Assembly (NCBI GenBank): GCA_035640715.1 | Contig: DASQVO010000505.1 | Coordinates: forward strand, 1 to 11,879 | Direction: 5' to 3' | Source: DASQVO01 sp035640715 | GTDB taxonomy: Bacteria > Actinomycetota > Actinomycetes > Streptosporangiales > Streptosporangiaceae | Length of the DNA: 11,879 nt | Part shown: in pieces, positions 1 through 8,433 of the stretch | How positions within the stretch are numbered: position 1 is the stretch's first letter | How the letters are laid out: each line of letters opens with the position of its first letter | Notes under the pieces: model-generated | Databases searched by the model: none | What the model saw: only the letters and a program-made list of their open reading frames with translations | Told to the model about the DNA's origin: nothing | Position numbers and translations under genes: made by a program

Positions 1-1
1 G

Positions 2-241
2 CACCGCCTGGAGCACGAATACGGCGCTCCCGCCGAGCTTGACCATCTCGGCTACACCATGGCCCGCCGCACCGACGCCGACGGTGCCGCCAGGCTCGCC
101 GGGCAGCGCGGCACCGAGGTCCTTACCCGCCGCCTCGACGGAGCCCTGCTCGCGCTGTTCACCGACAAGTGGCGGCTGGCCGCGATCGAGCGTGACCTTC
201 CCGGAATCCGCCTCGAGACGCTGGTCGCCGGCGCCGCATAA
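2..241 (+). CDS. C-terminal fragment of an unrecognised protein (5' end outside window)
   Basis: The frame is open from base 2 and ends at TAA 239-241, giving the last 79 residues of a gene that starts upstream of the window. The peptide is soluble-looking and charged, rich in Arg, Asp and Glu, with no membrane segment. It ends in LETLVAGAA. An internal ATG at 59 could give a 60-residue product, but the frame continues upstream with ordinary coding composition (HRLEHEYGAPAELDHLGYTM), so truncation by the window edge is more likely. I do not recognise the family. The gap of about 120 bases to mrpE and the absence of coupling suggest it is not part of the antiporter operon. Confidence 0.6.
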   Translation, partial: HRLEHEYGAPAELDHLGYTMARRTDADGAARLAGQRGTEVLTRRLDGALLALFTDKWRLAAIERDLPGIRLETLVAGAA

Positions 242-298
242 AGCCCGCCGCTGCCCAAGCCCCGGGCCCGGTGACGCCGGCGGCGATCTCCCGCAGGT

Positions 299-326
299 TT
301 GGCGTGACTATGCCCGGGAATACGAC
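299..326 (+). promoter_or_regulatory. Candidate promoter for the Mrp operon
   Basis: A TTGGCG hexamer (299-304) and a TACGAC hexamer (321-326) are separated by 16 bases. They match the -35 and -10 consensus 4/6 and 3/6. They lie about 37 bases upstream of the mrpE start in the only gap before the operon. In GC-rich actinomycete DNA such matches are common by chance, so this is a weak call. The rest of 242-362 shows no clear hairpin or operator. Confidence 0.2.
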
Positions 327-362
327 GCGCGTGGCGGCGATCAAGGTTCTTCGACGGCTGGT

Positions 363-881
363 ATGAGCGGCCCGCCGACCATTGAGCCCCGGCGCCGGGA
401 GCAGGACGGTCCGCTCGCCCGCCGCGTCGGCTCATGGCTCGTGTGGTGGGCTCTGCTCATGGGGTTCTGGGTAAGCGTGGACGACTCCATCGGCCTCGCC
501 GAGCTGCTGGCGGGTGCCGGGGCGGCCGCCCTGGGGGCTTTCCTGGCAGAGCTGGCCGGTTACCAGGCAGCCACGCAGTTCCGCATGCGGATTGAGTGGG
601 TTGCCCCAGCACTCAGGCTGCCGGGACAAGTACTGCGCGACACAGTGATCGTCTTCGGTGCCCTGTGGAAACGCCTGGCCCGCGGTGAGCAGCCGGCCAG
701 CGGATTCCGTGAGCTGCCAGTCCGGTTCGGCGATGACAGCCCCGAAGGTGTCACCAGGCGGGCACTGCTCGTCGGGGCGAACTCTCTTGCCCCCAACACC
801 TTCGTGCTCGGGATAGACCGGGACCGCGGCGTCATGGTCGTGCACCAGCTCGTGGTGAACCAGGGGAGGGCTGCGGGATGA
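363..881 (+). CDS. mrpE: Na+/H+ antiporter subunit E (MrpE/MnhE/MbhA family)
   Basis: This 172-residue membrane protein belongs to the MrpE family, an accessory subunit of Mrp-type cation/proton antiporters needed for assembly or activity of the complex. A hydrophilic N-terminal stretch of about 25 residues is followed by two hydrophobic segments (about 25-45 and 48-70). A cytoplasmic domain follows, with the family's ending: an ALLVGANSLAPNTFVLGID block and then VMVVHQLV, equivalent to the usual ANS.T.tPGT.T.....VH.L pattern. The ATG at 363 is the only sensible start, since no in-frame start codon lies within the preceding 60 bases. Its ribosome-binding site is poor, the nearest AAGG being 16 bases upstream. 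It is the first gene of the operon and overlaps mrpF by four bases (ATGA). The family is secure; the ion transported is not shown by the sequence. Confidence 0.88.
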   Translation: MSGPPTIEPRRREQDGPLARRVGSWLVWWALLMGFWVSVDDSIGLAELLAGAGAAALGAFLAELAGYQAATQFRMRIEWVAPALRLPGQVLRDTVIVFGALWKRLARGEQPASGFRELPVRFGDDSPEGVTRRALLVGANSLAPNTFVLGIDRDRGVMVVHQLVVNQGRAAG

Positions 882-1129
882 CCGGTTTCGTGGCAGCGGC
901 CATCGGCATGCTCATCGGGGTCATCCCGTGCGGGATCGTGCTGCTCCGCGGCAAGCCCATGGAGGCCGTGGCGGCCTACGAGGTCATCAGCTCCATCGCC
1001 GTCATGGTCCTCGTACTGCTGGCCCAGGGCTTCCGCCGCCCGGGTGAGTTCGAGCTGCCCGTCGTGCTGGCCGTGCTGCTGTTCGGCAGCGGGCTGGTCT
1101 TCGTCCGGGCACTGGAGCGCTGGCTGTGA
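878..1129 (+). CDS. mrpF: Na+/H+ antiporter subunit F (MrpF/MnhF/MbhB family)
   Basis: This is a small membrane protein of 83 residues, the usual MrpF length, with three predicted transmembrane helices (about 4-23, 33-51, 58-79). It sits in the membrane arm of Mrp-type antiporters. The start ATG overlaps the mrpE stop (ATGA) and has a GGGAGG ribosome-binding site eight bases upstream. The family's first-loop motif, normally G-P-x-x-x-D-R followed by an Asp six residues after the first, reads GKPMEAVAAYE here. Both aspartates are therefore glutamates (Glu29 and Glu35) and the Arg is Ala. Carboxylates at these positions are retained, so a transport role is still plausible. Identification rests on size, topology and the position between mrpE and mrpG as much as on sequence. 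Confidence 0.82.
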   Translation: MTGFVAAAIGMLIGVIPCGIVLLRGKPMEAVAAYEVISSIAVMVLVLLAQGFRRPGEFELPVVLAVLLFGSGLVFVRALERWL

Positions 1130-1464
1130 CCGTCAATGAGATTTTCGCGGACATTCTGCTCGGCTTGGCCGTGGCGGTTGTGCTTGCCTCCGCGCTGGGC
1201 CTCCTGGTGATGCGGGACGTTTATCAGAAGCTCCACTTCGTTACCCCCGCCGCCCTGGTCGCTCCGGTCCTGGTGGCCGCGGCCGTCTTCGTGCAGGCCG
1301 GACTCACGGAGAACACGGGCGAAACGCTGCTGGCGCTGCTCTTCGTCGTGATTGCGGGTCCCTTCCTTACTCATGCGACGATCCGGGCCGCCCGTATCCG
1401 GGACAAGGGGGACTGGCGCGGCGGGAAAGGCGGCCAGGCTCCACCGCGGGAGGAGGCGCAGTGA
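1126..1464 (+). CDS. mrpG: Na+/H+ antiporter subunit G (MrpG/MnhG/MbhC family)
   Basis: This 112-residue protein has three membrane helices (about 6-28, 42-58, 65-85) and a basic, cytoplasmic C-terminal tail of about 25 residues. The family signature is clear: RDVYQKLHFVTPAAL matches the conserved D-V-Y-x-R-L-H-A-x-x-K/x-A block after helix 1, and AGPFLTHATIRAA matches the T-x-P-x-x-x-H-x-x-x-R-A-A ending. It is a small structural subunit of the Mrp membrane arm. Translation starts at a GTG that overlaps the mrpF stop (GTGA), implying translational coupling. It overlaps the next gene in the same manner. Confidence 0.87.
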   Translation: MTVNEIFADILLGLAVAVVLASALGLLVMRDVYQKLHFVTPAALVAPVLVAAAVFVQAGLTENTGETLLALLFVVIAGPFLTHATIRAARIRDKGDWRGGKGGQAPPREEAQ

Positions 1465-1757
1465 ATCCAGCCGGTATCACCGCCGTCGTTACGCCCTACA
1501 CCGTGCCGGCCGCGCTGATGGACACGCTGCAGGTGACGGTCCTCGTTCTGGTCGCCGCGGGCGCGACGGCCGTGGTGCTCACCCGGGCGCCCGTCCGCCA
1601 GGTCATCGTCCTGAGCGGCTATGGGCTGCTCCTGGCCATCCTGTTCATGGTCTTCCAGGCACCGGACGTCACGCTGTCCGAGCTGACGGTCGGCGCAGTG
1701 GCCCTTCCCATCCTGCTCCTGCTCGCGCTCGCGAAGGTCAGGAGGCGCGAGGAATGA
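1461..1757 (+). CDS. MbhD-like DUF4040 subunit (equivalent of a C-terminal MrpA segment)
   Basis: This 98-residue protein has three hydrophobic helices (about 22-41, 46-66, 75-91). The block VFQAPDVTLSELTVGAV (Ala67-Pro-Asp69, Glu74) is the hallmark of the DUF4040 segment. In Bacillus-type Mrp this segment lies near the C-terminus of the large MrpA subunit; in archaeal membrane-bound hydrogenase it is the separate MbhD protein. The separate form is seen here. It should contribute to the membrane module of the antiporter, probably near the ion path. The start is GTG 1461 with AGGAGG five bases upstream, overlapping the mrpG stop. The next gene begins inside its stop codon (ATGA). Family assignment is good; the name is by analogy. 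Confidence 0.8.
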   Translation: MNPAGITAVVTPYTVPAALMDTLQVTVLVLVAAGATAVVLTRAPVRQVIVLSGYGLLLAILFMVFQAPDVTLSELTVGAVALPILLLLALAKVRRREE

Positions 1758-2515
1758 CGCCGGCGCAGCGCCGGTGGGCCTTCCTGGCCGGGGCGGCCGG
1801 GATGGTCGCGTTCTACCTGTGGGGCATGGCGGGCCTGCCCGGCTTCGGTAACTACCCCGGTCCCTACGGGAACATCATCAATGCCATCGCGGTCGCCCAG
1901 ACCCACGCGACCGGCGTCGTGTCGGCGGTCAATTTCGAATACCGCGGATTCGACACCCTGGGTGAGGAGTTCATCCTTTTCGTCGCCGCCACCGGCGTGA
2001 GCACCGTGCTGCGTCACCTGCGGGGTGAGCGGGAGCGCTCGGCCCTTGACGAGGCGAAGGACCGGGACGTGCCGCCCACCAGTGACGCCGTGCGGCTGGT
2101 GGCCCTGATTTTCACCGGGCCCACCGTGGTGATCGGGTGGTACCTTGCCTCCCACGCCCAGACCAGCCCGTCGGGAGGATTCCAGGGCGGGGTGGTGCTT
2201 GCCACCGGCTTCATCCTCATCTACCTGTCCGGTGAATTCTTGGTCTTCGAACGGATCAGCCCGGTCAACATAACCGACGCCGTTGAGGCGGTGGGCGCAG
2301 GCGGCTTCGCCTGCATCGGCGTCAGTGCGGTGGCGCTGGGGCTGCCCTACCTGAGCAACTTCCTGCCGCTCGGGCGGACGCCGGGAGCCGTGGACTCCTC
2401 CGGGACCATCGCACTCATCAGCTTCTTCGTGGGCATCGAGGTGGCCGCCGCATTCGTGCTCATCGTGAGCGAACTGCTCGAGCAGACCCTCCTGATCCGG
2501 CAGGTGAGCCCGTGA
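1754..2515 (+). CDS. mrpB: Fusion of MbhE-like segment with MrpB (MnhB-domain) antiporter subunit
   Basis: This 253-residue membrane protein is built from two units. Residues 1 to about 90 hold an N-terminal helix, a loop, and a block reading NFEYRGFDTLGEEFILFVA. That block matches the extreme C-terminus of MrpA (VNVILVDFRGFDTLGE type), which is the separate MbhE in archaeal hydrogenases. Residues from about 115 onward are the MnhB domain: a helix, then SPSGGFQGGVVLATGFILIY, equivalent to the conserved PGGGFxGG motif of MrpB/MbhF, then two or three further helices. A charged linker (about 95-112) joins the parts. The ATG start overlaps the previous stop and has AGGAGG eight bases upstream. 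The TGA stop overlaps the mrpC start. The role is as an MrpA-tail plus MrpB subunit of the same complex. Confidence 0.85.
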   Translation: MTPAQRRWAFLAGAAGMVAFYLWGMAGLPGFGNYPGPYGNIINAIAVAQTHATGVVSAVNFEYRGFDTLGEEFILFVAATGVSTVLRHLRGERERSALDEAKDRDVPPTSDAVRLVALIFTGPTVVIGWYLASHAQTSPSGGFQGGVVLATGFILIYLSGEFLVFERISPVNITDAVEAVGAGGFACIGVSAVALGLPYLSNFLPLGRTPGAVDSSGTIALISFFVGIEVAAAFVLIVSELLEQTLLIRQVSP

Positions 2516-2859
2516 TGCAGGTTTTCCCTTTCATCGTGGTGGCCTGGATCCTGGCCGTCGGCCTCTACGGCATCGTCACCAGCCGTCATCTGATCCACCA
2601 GATCGTGTGCCTGATCATCGTCCAGTCGTCGACGTACGTCCTGCTGCTCGGCGTCGGCTACGTCACCGGGGCGGTGGCCCCCTACTTCTACGACATTCCC
2701 GTGCATACACCGGCGGTGGATCCCGTGGTGCAGGCGCTGGCCCTCACGGACGTCGTCGTTGAAGCGGCCGTGACCGCGCTCCTCCTCTCCTTCGCCGTCC
2801 AGGCGCACAAGAGGTTCGGCACGCTCGATCCTGCCGAGCTCGCCGAGCTGAAGGGCTAG
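2512..2859 (+). CDS. mrpC: Na+/H+ antiporter subunit C (MrpC/MnhC/MbhG, NuoK-like)
   Basis: This 115-residue protein has three helices (about 4-23, 30-55, 75-97), the fold of NuoK in complex I. The diagnostic third-helix block is present: DPVVQALALTDVVVEAAVTALLL (70-92), equivalent to D-P-x-x-Q-A-L-x-L-T-x-I-V-I in MrpC. Glu84 sits where NuoK has its essential membrane glutamate; NuoK-like proteins use this residue in proton transfer. The start is GTG 2512, overlapping the previous stop as GTGA, with ATG 2515 as an adjacent alternative; AGGTGA lies upstream. It is followed by a 12-base gap before mrpD. A hydrophilic C-terminal tail of about 18 residues probably lies in the cytoplasm. Confidence 0.87.
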   Translation: MMQVFPFIVVAWILAVGLYGIVTSRHLIHQIVCLIIVQSSTYVLLLGVGYVTGAVAPYFYDIPVHTPAVDPVVQALALTDVVVEAAVTALLLSFAVQAHKRFGTLDPAELAELKG

Positions 2860-2871
2860 AGGGCCACGGCC

Positions 2872-4704
2872 GTGGACCACCTCCTGGCTCTTGCCACTGT
2901 CACGCCGCTCATCGTGGCGGCCGCGATCTCGGCCTTCACCCCGCTCCTCCGGGGCAAGCGGCGCCTCCTGGACGCTATCGCCATCGTCACCGCAGCGGCC
3001 GTCACCGCCATGCTGATAGTGATCATGGCCAGGACGGCTGGCGGGGACGAGGTTTACTGGTTCGCCGGTTTCCGGCCATCCCACGGGATCGCCATCGGGA
3101 TCGACTTCGCGGCAGGGCCCCTCAGCACCGGCCTGGCGTGCATGGCCGCCCTCCTCGTGACGGCAGCCATGACCTTCTCCTGGCGCTACTTCCAGCGGGT
3201 AGCCACGTACTACCACGCCCTCATGCTCACGTTCCTGGCGGGCATGGTCGGCTTCTGCCTCACCGGTGACATTTTCGATCTCTTCGTATGGTTCGAGCTG
3301 ATGGGCGTATCCGCCTACGCCCTGACCGCCTACCGGCCGGAAGAGCGCGGGCCGATCCAGGGGGCGCTCAATTTCGCCATCACCAACAGCGTGGGCGCTT
3401 ATCTGTCACTGTCCGGTATCGGTCTCATCTACGGGCGGACCGGTGCCCTCAACATGGCGCAGATCGGCCGGGACATCGCCCGTCACAAACCCGATGGCCT
3501 CATCGTGGTGGCCTTTGTCCTCATCCTGATGGGACTGCTGATCAAGAGCTCGATCGTGCCGTTCCACTTCTGGCTGGCCGACGCGCACGCCGTGGCTCCC
3601 ACACCGGTCTGCGTGCTCTTCTCCGGTGTGATGGTGGAGCTGGGACTGTACGGCATCGCCCGGGTGTACTGGTCCATGTTCGGCAATGCCCTCGGTCACC
3701 GGGCCACCATCGCTGACACATTCCTGGCTCTGGGGCTGCTGACCGCCATCGTGGGGGCCCTGTTCTGCTTCCGCGAACGTCACCTCAAGCGCCTGCTGGC
3801 CTTTTCCACCATCAGCCACGCCGGAATGTTCCTGATCGGCCTGTGCTGGCTGACCCCCCTGGGGCTGGCCGGCGCCGCCGTCTACGTCGTAAGCCATGGC
3901 CTGGTGAAGGCCGCCCTGTTCCTCTGCGTCGGCATCGTCTTGCACCGGCTGGGCTCGGTCAACGAGACATGGCTGCACGGCCGCGGCCGTCACCTGCGGG
4001 TCACCGGTGCGGTGTTCACCCTCGCCGCCCTGGGGCTGGCCGATCTCCCGCCGTTCGGCACGTTCCTCGGCAAGGGCTGGATCGAGGAAACCAGCAGCTC
4101 GCACGGGATGACCTGGGTCACCGCCGTCCTCATCATCTGCTCCATCCTGGTCGGCGGGGCCGTGCTCCGGGTGGCGGGAGGTGTCTTCTACGGGCTCGGT
4201 GACCCGCCGAGCGAGGATCCTCAGATGGCCAAACAGGCCTCGGAGGAGAAGAGCGAAACCGAAGAGGGCAGGCAGCATACGCCGCTCACCATGATCATCC
4301 CCCCGGCCGTGCTCGTCGCGGCGGCCGTCGCGGTGGGGCTGCTGCCCCATATCGGGCCGGCCGTGCAGGCCGCCGCTGTGCGCTTCGAGGACCAGAGCGG
4401 ATACAACGCCACCGTCCTTTTTGGCGCCCATGTGGCACATCCGGCCGCTATATCCGGCACCGAGTCCACCGGGGTCAAGGTCGCGGATGTGGTCAGCGGG
4501 ATCGGCTCGGCTCTCGGCGCGCTCGTGCTGGCCTTCCTGGCGCTCTACTGGCGGCACCTGCCCGTCCTGCGCCGGGGCTTCGAGCCAGGCATGGGCCTGA
4601 CGGGCCCGGTCCAGCGCTTCCAGAGCGGGGTCGTCAACGATTACGTCACCTGGATTGTCATCGGCATGGCCTGCCTCGGGGCGGCCCTCGCCTTCTCGAT
4701 CCGA

Positions 4705-4710
<6 letters not shown>
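2872..4710 (+). CDS. mrpD: Na+/H+ antiporter subunit D (MrpD/MbhH, NuoM/N-like); stop codon missing at the expected end
   Basis: This is the only NuoL/M/N-like proton-channel subunit in the operon, with about 613 residues of recognisable protein and some 14 helices. Channel residues of the family are present: Glu142 in WFELMGV, Lys225 in LIKSSIVPFHFWLADAHAVAP, Lys306 in HLKRLLAFSTISHAGM, Lys346 in HGLVKAALF, and the LPPFGTFLGKGW block near 390-405. A charged loop of about 28 residues lies near 442-470. A final helix (NDYVTWIVIGMACLG) is followed by a short basic end. The start is GTG 2872 with AGAGGG eight bases upstream. No in-frame stop occurs where the homology ends; the frame runs on antisense to clpC until TGA 6574-6576. 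The end given here marks the expected protein end, not a stop. A TAG exists at 4706-4708 in the neighbouring frame. Confidence 0.8.
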
Positions 4711-7245
<2,535 letters not shown>

Positions 7246-7254
7246 GATGTCCCG

Positions 7255-7260
7255 CCTCCT
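7255..7260 (-). promoter_or_regulatory. Strong ribosome-binding site that fixes the clpC start
   Basis: On the - strand AGGAGG stands nine bases before ATG 7245. It is the reason for choosing this start over the upstream in-frame ATGs (up to 7386), which lack such a site and would add a compositionally odd 47-residue leader. Confidence 0.7.
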
Positions 7261-7272
7261 GCACAGCAGCGA

Positions 7273-7293
7273 TGTCTTAGGACAGGCGCTAAG
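7273..7293 (-). promoter_or_regulatory. Nested inverted repeats upstream of clpC (possible operator)
   Basis: Two overlapping symmetric elements lie 28-48 bases before the clpC start: TGTC-ttag-GACA (7273-7284) and CTTAG-8 bases-CTAAG (7276-7280 and 7289-7293). They are AT-richer than their surroundings and lie where a promoter or operator would be expected. They do not match the HspR HAIR, CIRCE or ClgR motifs as I know them. Short arms make chance occurrence possible. Confidence 0.25.
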
Positions 7294-7451
7294 GCACAAG
7301 GCGGCCGTACCCACCGGGACCATTGCCAAACGGCCAGCCCGGGCCGCGAGGACGGCCGGGAAGGCAGCGGTTACGGGACCGCGCACACGGCGATACCCAG
7401 CAGGAAGCCGGATCGCGGCGTGGCGGGCGCGCCGCCATGGGCTGGCCTGGT

Positions 7452-8351
7452 TCAGGCGCCGCCGGCTGAATCGAGCCTGGCGAGCGTCTCGCCGTAGGTG
7501 AGGGTCATCATCCTGGCGACACTGTCGTGAGCACCGAGCGGTGCCGCGCAGTCGGCGCCGATGCTCGCGCGGGCGGCCTCCAGCTCACCCGGGCGGGCTT
7601 CCGGGCCTATGATGCATGGCGCGATCGCGAGCCTTTGAGCACCCATCTGCCGGAGTTGCGCGGCTGCATCATGCATGCTCGGGGTCCCGTCGAGTGCGGC
7701 GGCGAAAACAGGCAGGGCGAGCCGCGCCGCCAGCAGCACAGCCGTCGGGGCGGCGGCCGCGGCCGCCGGTGTGCCGCCGACGGTGGCCACGATGATGCCG
7801 TCGGCCGCGGTGGGGATACTGAACATGCGTACCCGGTCGGCGCGGGCGAGGCGGGCCTCGGCGAGCCGGATGTGCAGTGCCTCGGCGAACGTGACGCTCG
7901 CCTCGAACGGCTCGGCGATGATCGCGTTGGTGCTGCTCCCGGCGACCGCCTGGCGGATGGAGCTGAGCACCGCCGGGTGCGGCAGGACGAGGAAGGGGAT
8001 CACGACAGCGGCCGGGCCGTCGGCAGGTCTCCGGGCTGCGGCGTCGGCGAGGACCGCCGGGATGCCGGCCGGATCGCCGTGTCCGCACCCGGTGCGTGCC
8101 GTCCGCACGTCCACCGCCGGGTTGTCCACGCGGATGACGGCCGCGATCTGGTCGGCGATGTCCGGCGTGTCACCGGTGCCGGTGACGGCCAGGACGAGAG
8201 CGGGTGCTTCCGGCGGGAGCGCGGCGGGCACTGGGCGCCGGTGGCGGCCGGTGGAAGCACGTGGACTGGTTGGCTGGTCATGCATCGACGGCTGCCGCGC
8301 TGCCGGCTGCCGCCTCGGCAGCCCGGTCACTGGGTCCCGCAGATCAGTCAC
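7452..8351 (-). CDS. CbiX/sirohydrochlorin-chelatase-like protein
   Basis: This protein of about 299 residues (from GTG 8351) resembles the two-lobed CbiX/SirB chelatase-like proteins of actinomycetes, which insert Co2+ or Fe2+ into sirohydrochlorin. A basic, Pro-rich leader containing GRHRRPVP precedes the first lobe (about 50-150: APALVLAVTGTGDTP, then VVIPFLVLP). The second lobe (about 175-290) contains LPVFAAALDGT, QRLAIAPCIIGPEA and a C-terminal helix. The usual HGS metal-binding motif of strand 1 reads TGT (57-59), so catalysis is doubtful. No start has a clear ribosome-binding site. GTG 8351 is preferred because a TACGCT -10 element lies 8 bases upstream (leaderless style) and a short upstream ORF would overlap it as GTGA. 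ATG 8384 and ATG 8285 are alternatives. Similarity is from memory of family members, not a search. Confidence 0.68.
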   Translation of the reverse strand: MTDLRDPVTGLPRRQPAARQPSMHDQPTSPRASTGRHRRPVPAALPPEAPALVLAVTGTGDTPDIADQIAAVIRVDNPAVDVRTARTGCGHGDPAGIPAVLADAAARRPADGPAAVVIPFLVLPHPAVLSSIRQAVAGSSTNAIIAEPFEASVTFAEALHIRLAEARLARADRVRMFSIPTAADGIIVATVGGTPAAAAAAPTAVLLAARLALPVFAAALDGTPSMHDAAAQLRQMGAQRLAIAPCIIGPEARPGELEAARASIGADCAAPLGAHDSVARMMTLTYGETLARLDSAGGA

Positions 8352-8433
8352 AACGCGACAGCGTAGTCGTGCCCGGGCCGGCATGCCCTGAAAGCGGAAG
8401 AAACACCACAGGTCCTCATGATTTGGTCATGGG

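Noticed and set aside
2347..4557. Long - strand open frames opposite the antiporter genes (2347-3216, 3406-4557)
   Set aside because: They are rich in His, Gln, Gly and Asp with no recognisable motifs, and lie opposite clear membrane-protein genes. Antisense frames stay open in GC-biased DNA.
7316..7329. DosR-box-like GGGACC-ATTGCCAA upstream of clpC
   Set aside because: Only the left half fits the GGGNCNNNNGNCCN pattern. A similar degenerate match occurs at 264-277, and several are expected by chance in such GC-rich DNA.
7246..7386. Extended clpC start at ATG 7386 adding 47 residues
   Set aside because: The added leader does not resemble Clp N-termini, and the AGGAGG site lies immediately before ATG 7245.
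7527..8391. + strand open frames opposite the CbiX-like gene (7527-8366, 7675-8391)
   Set aside because: They are Arg/Gly/Ala-rich shadow translations without motifs. The - strand frame has recognisable family blocks.
8417..8431. CATGA-5 bases-TCATG hairpin just after the LCP stop, as a terminator
   Set aside because: The stem is five base pairs, AT-rich and has no T-tract, so it is too weak to call.
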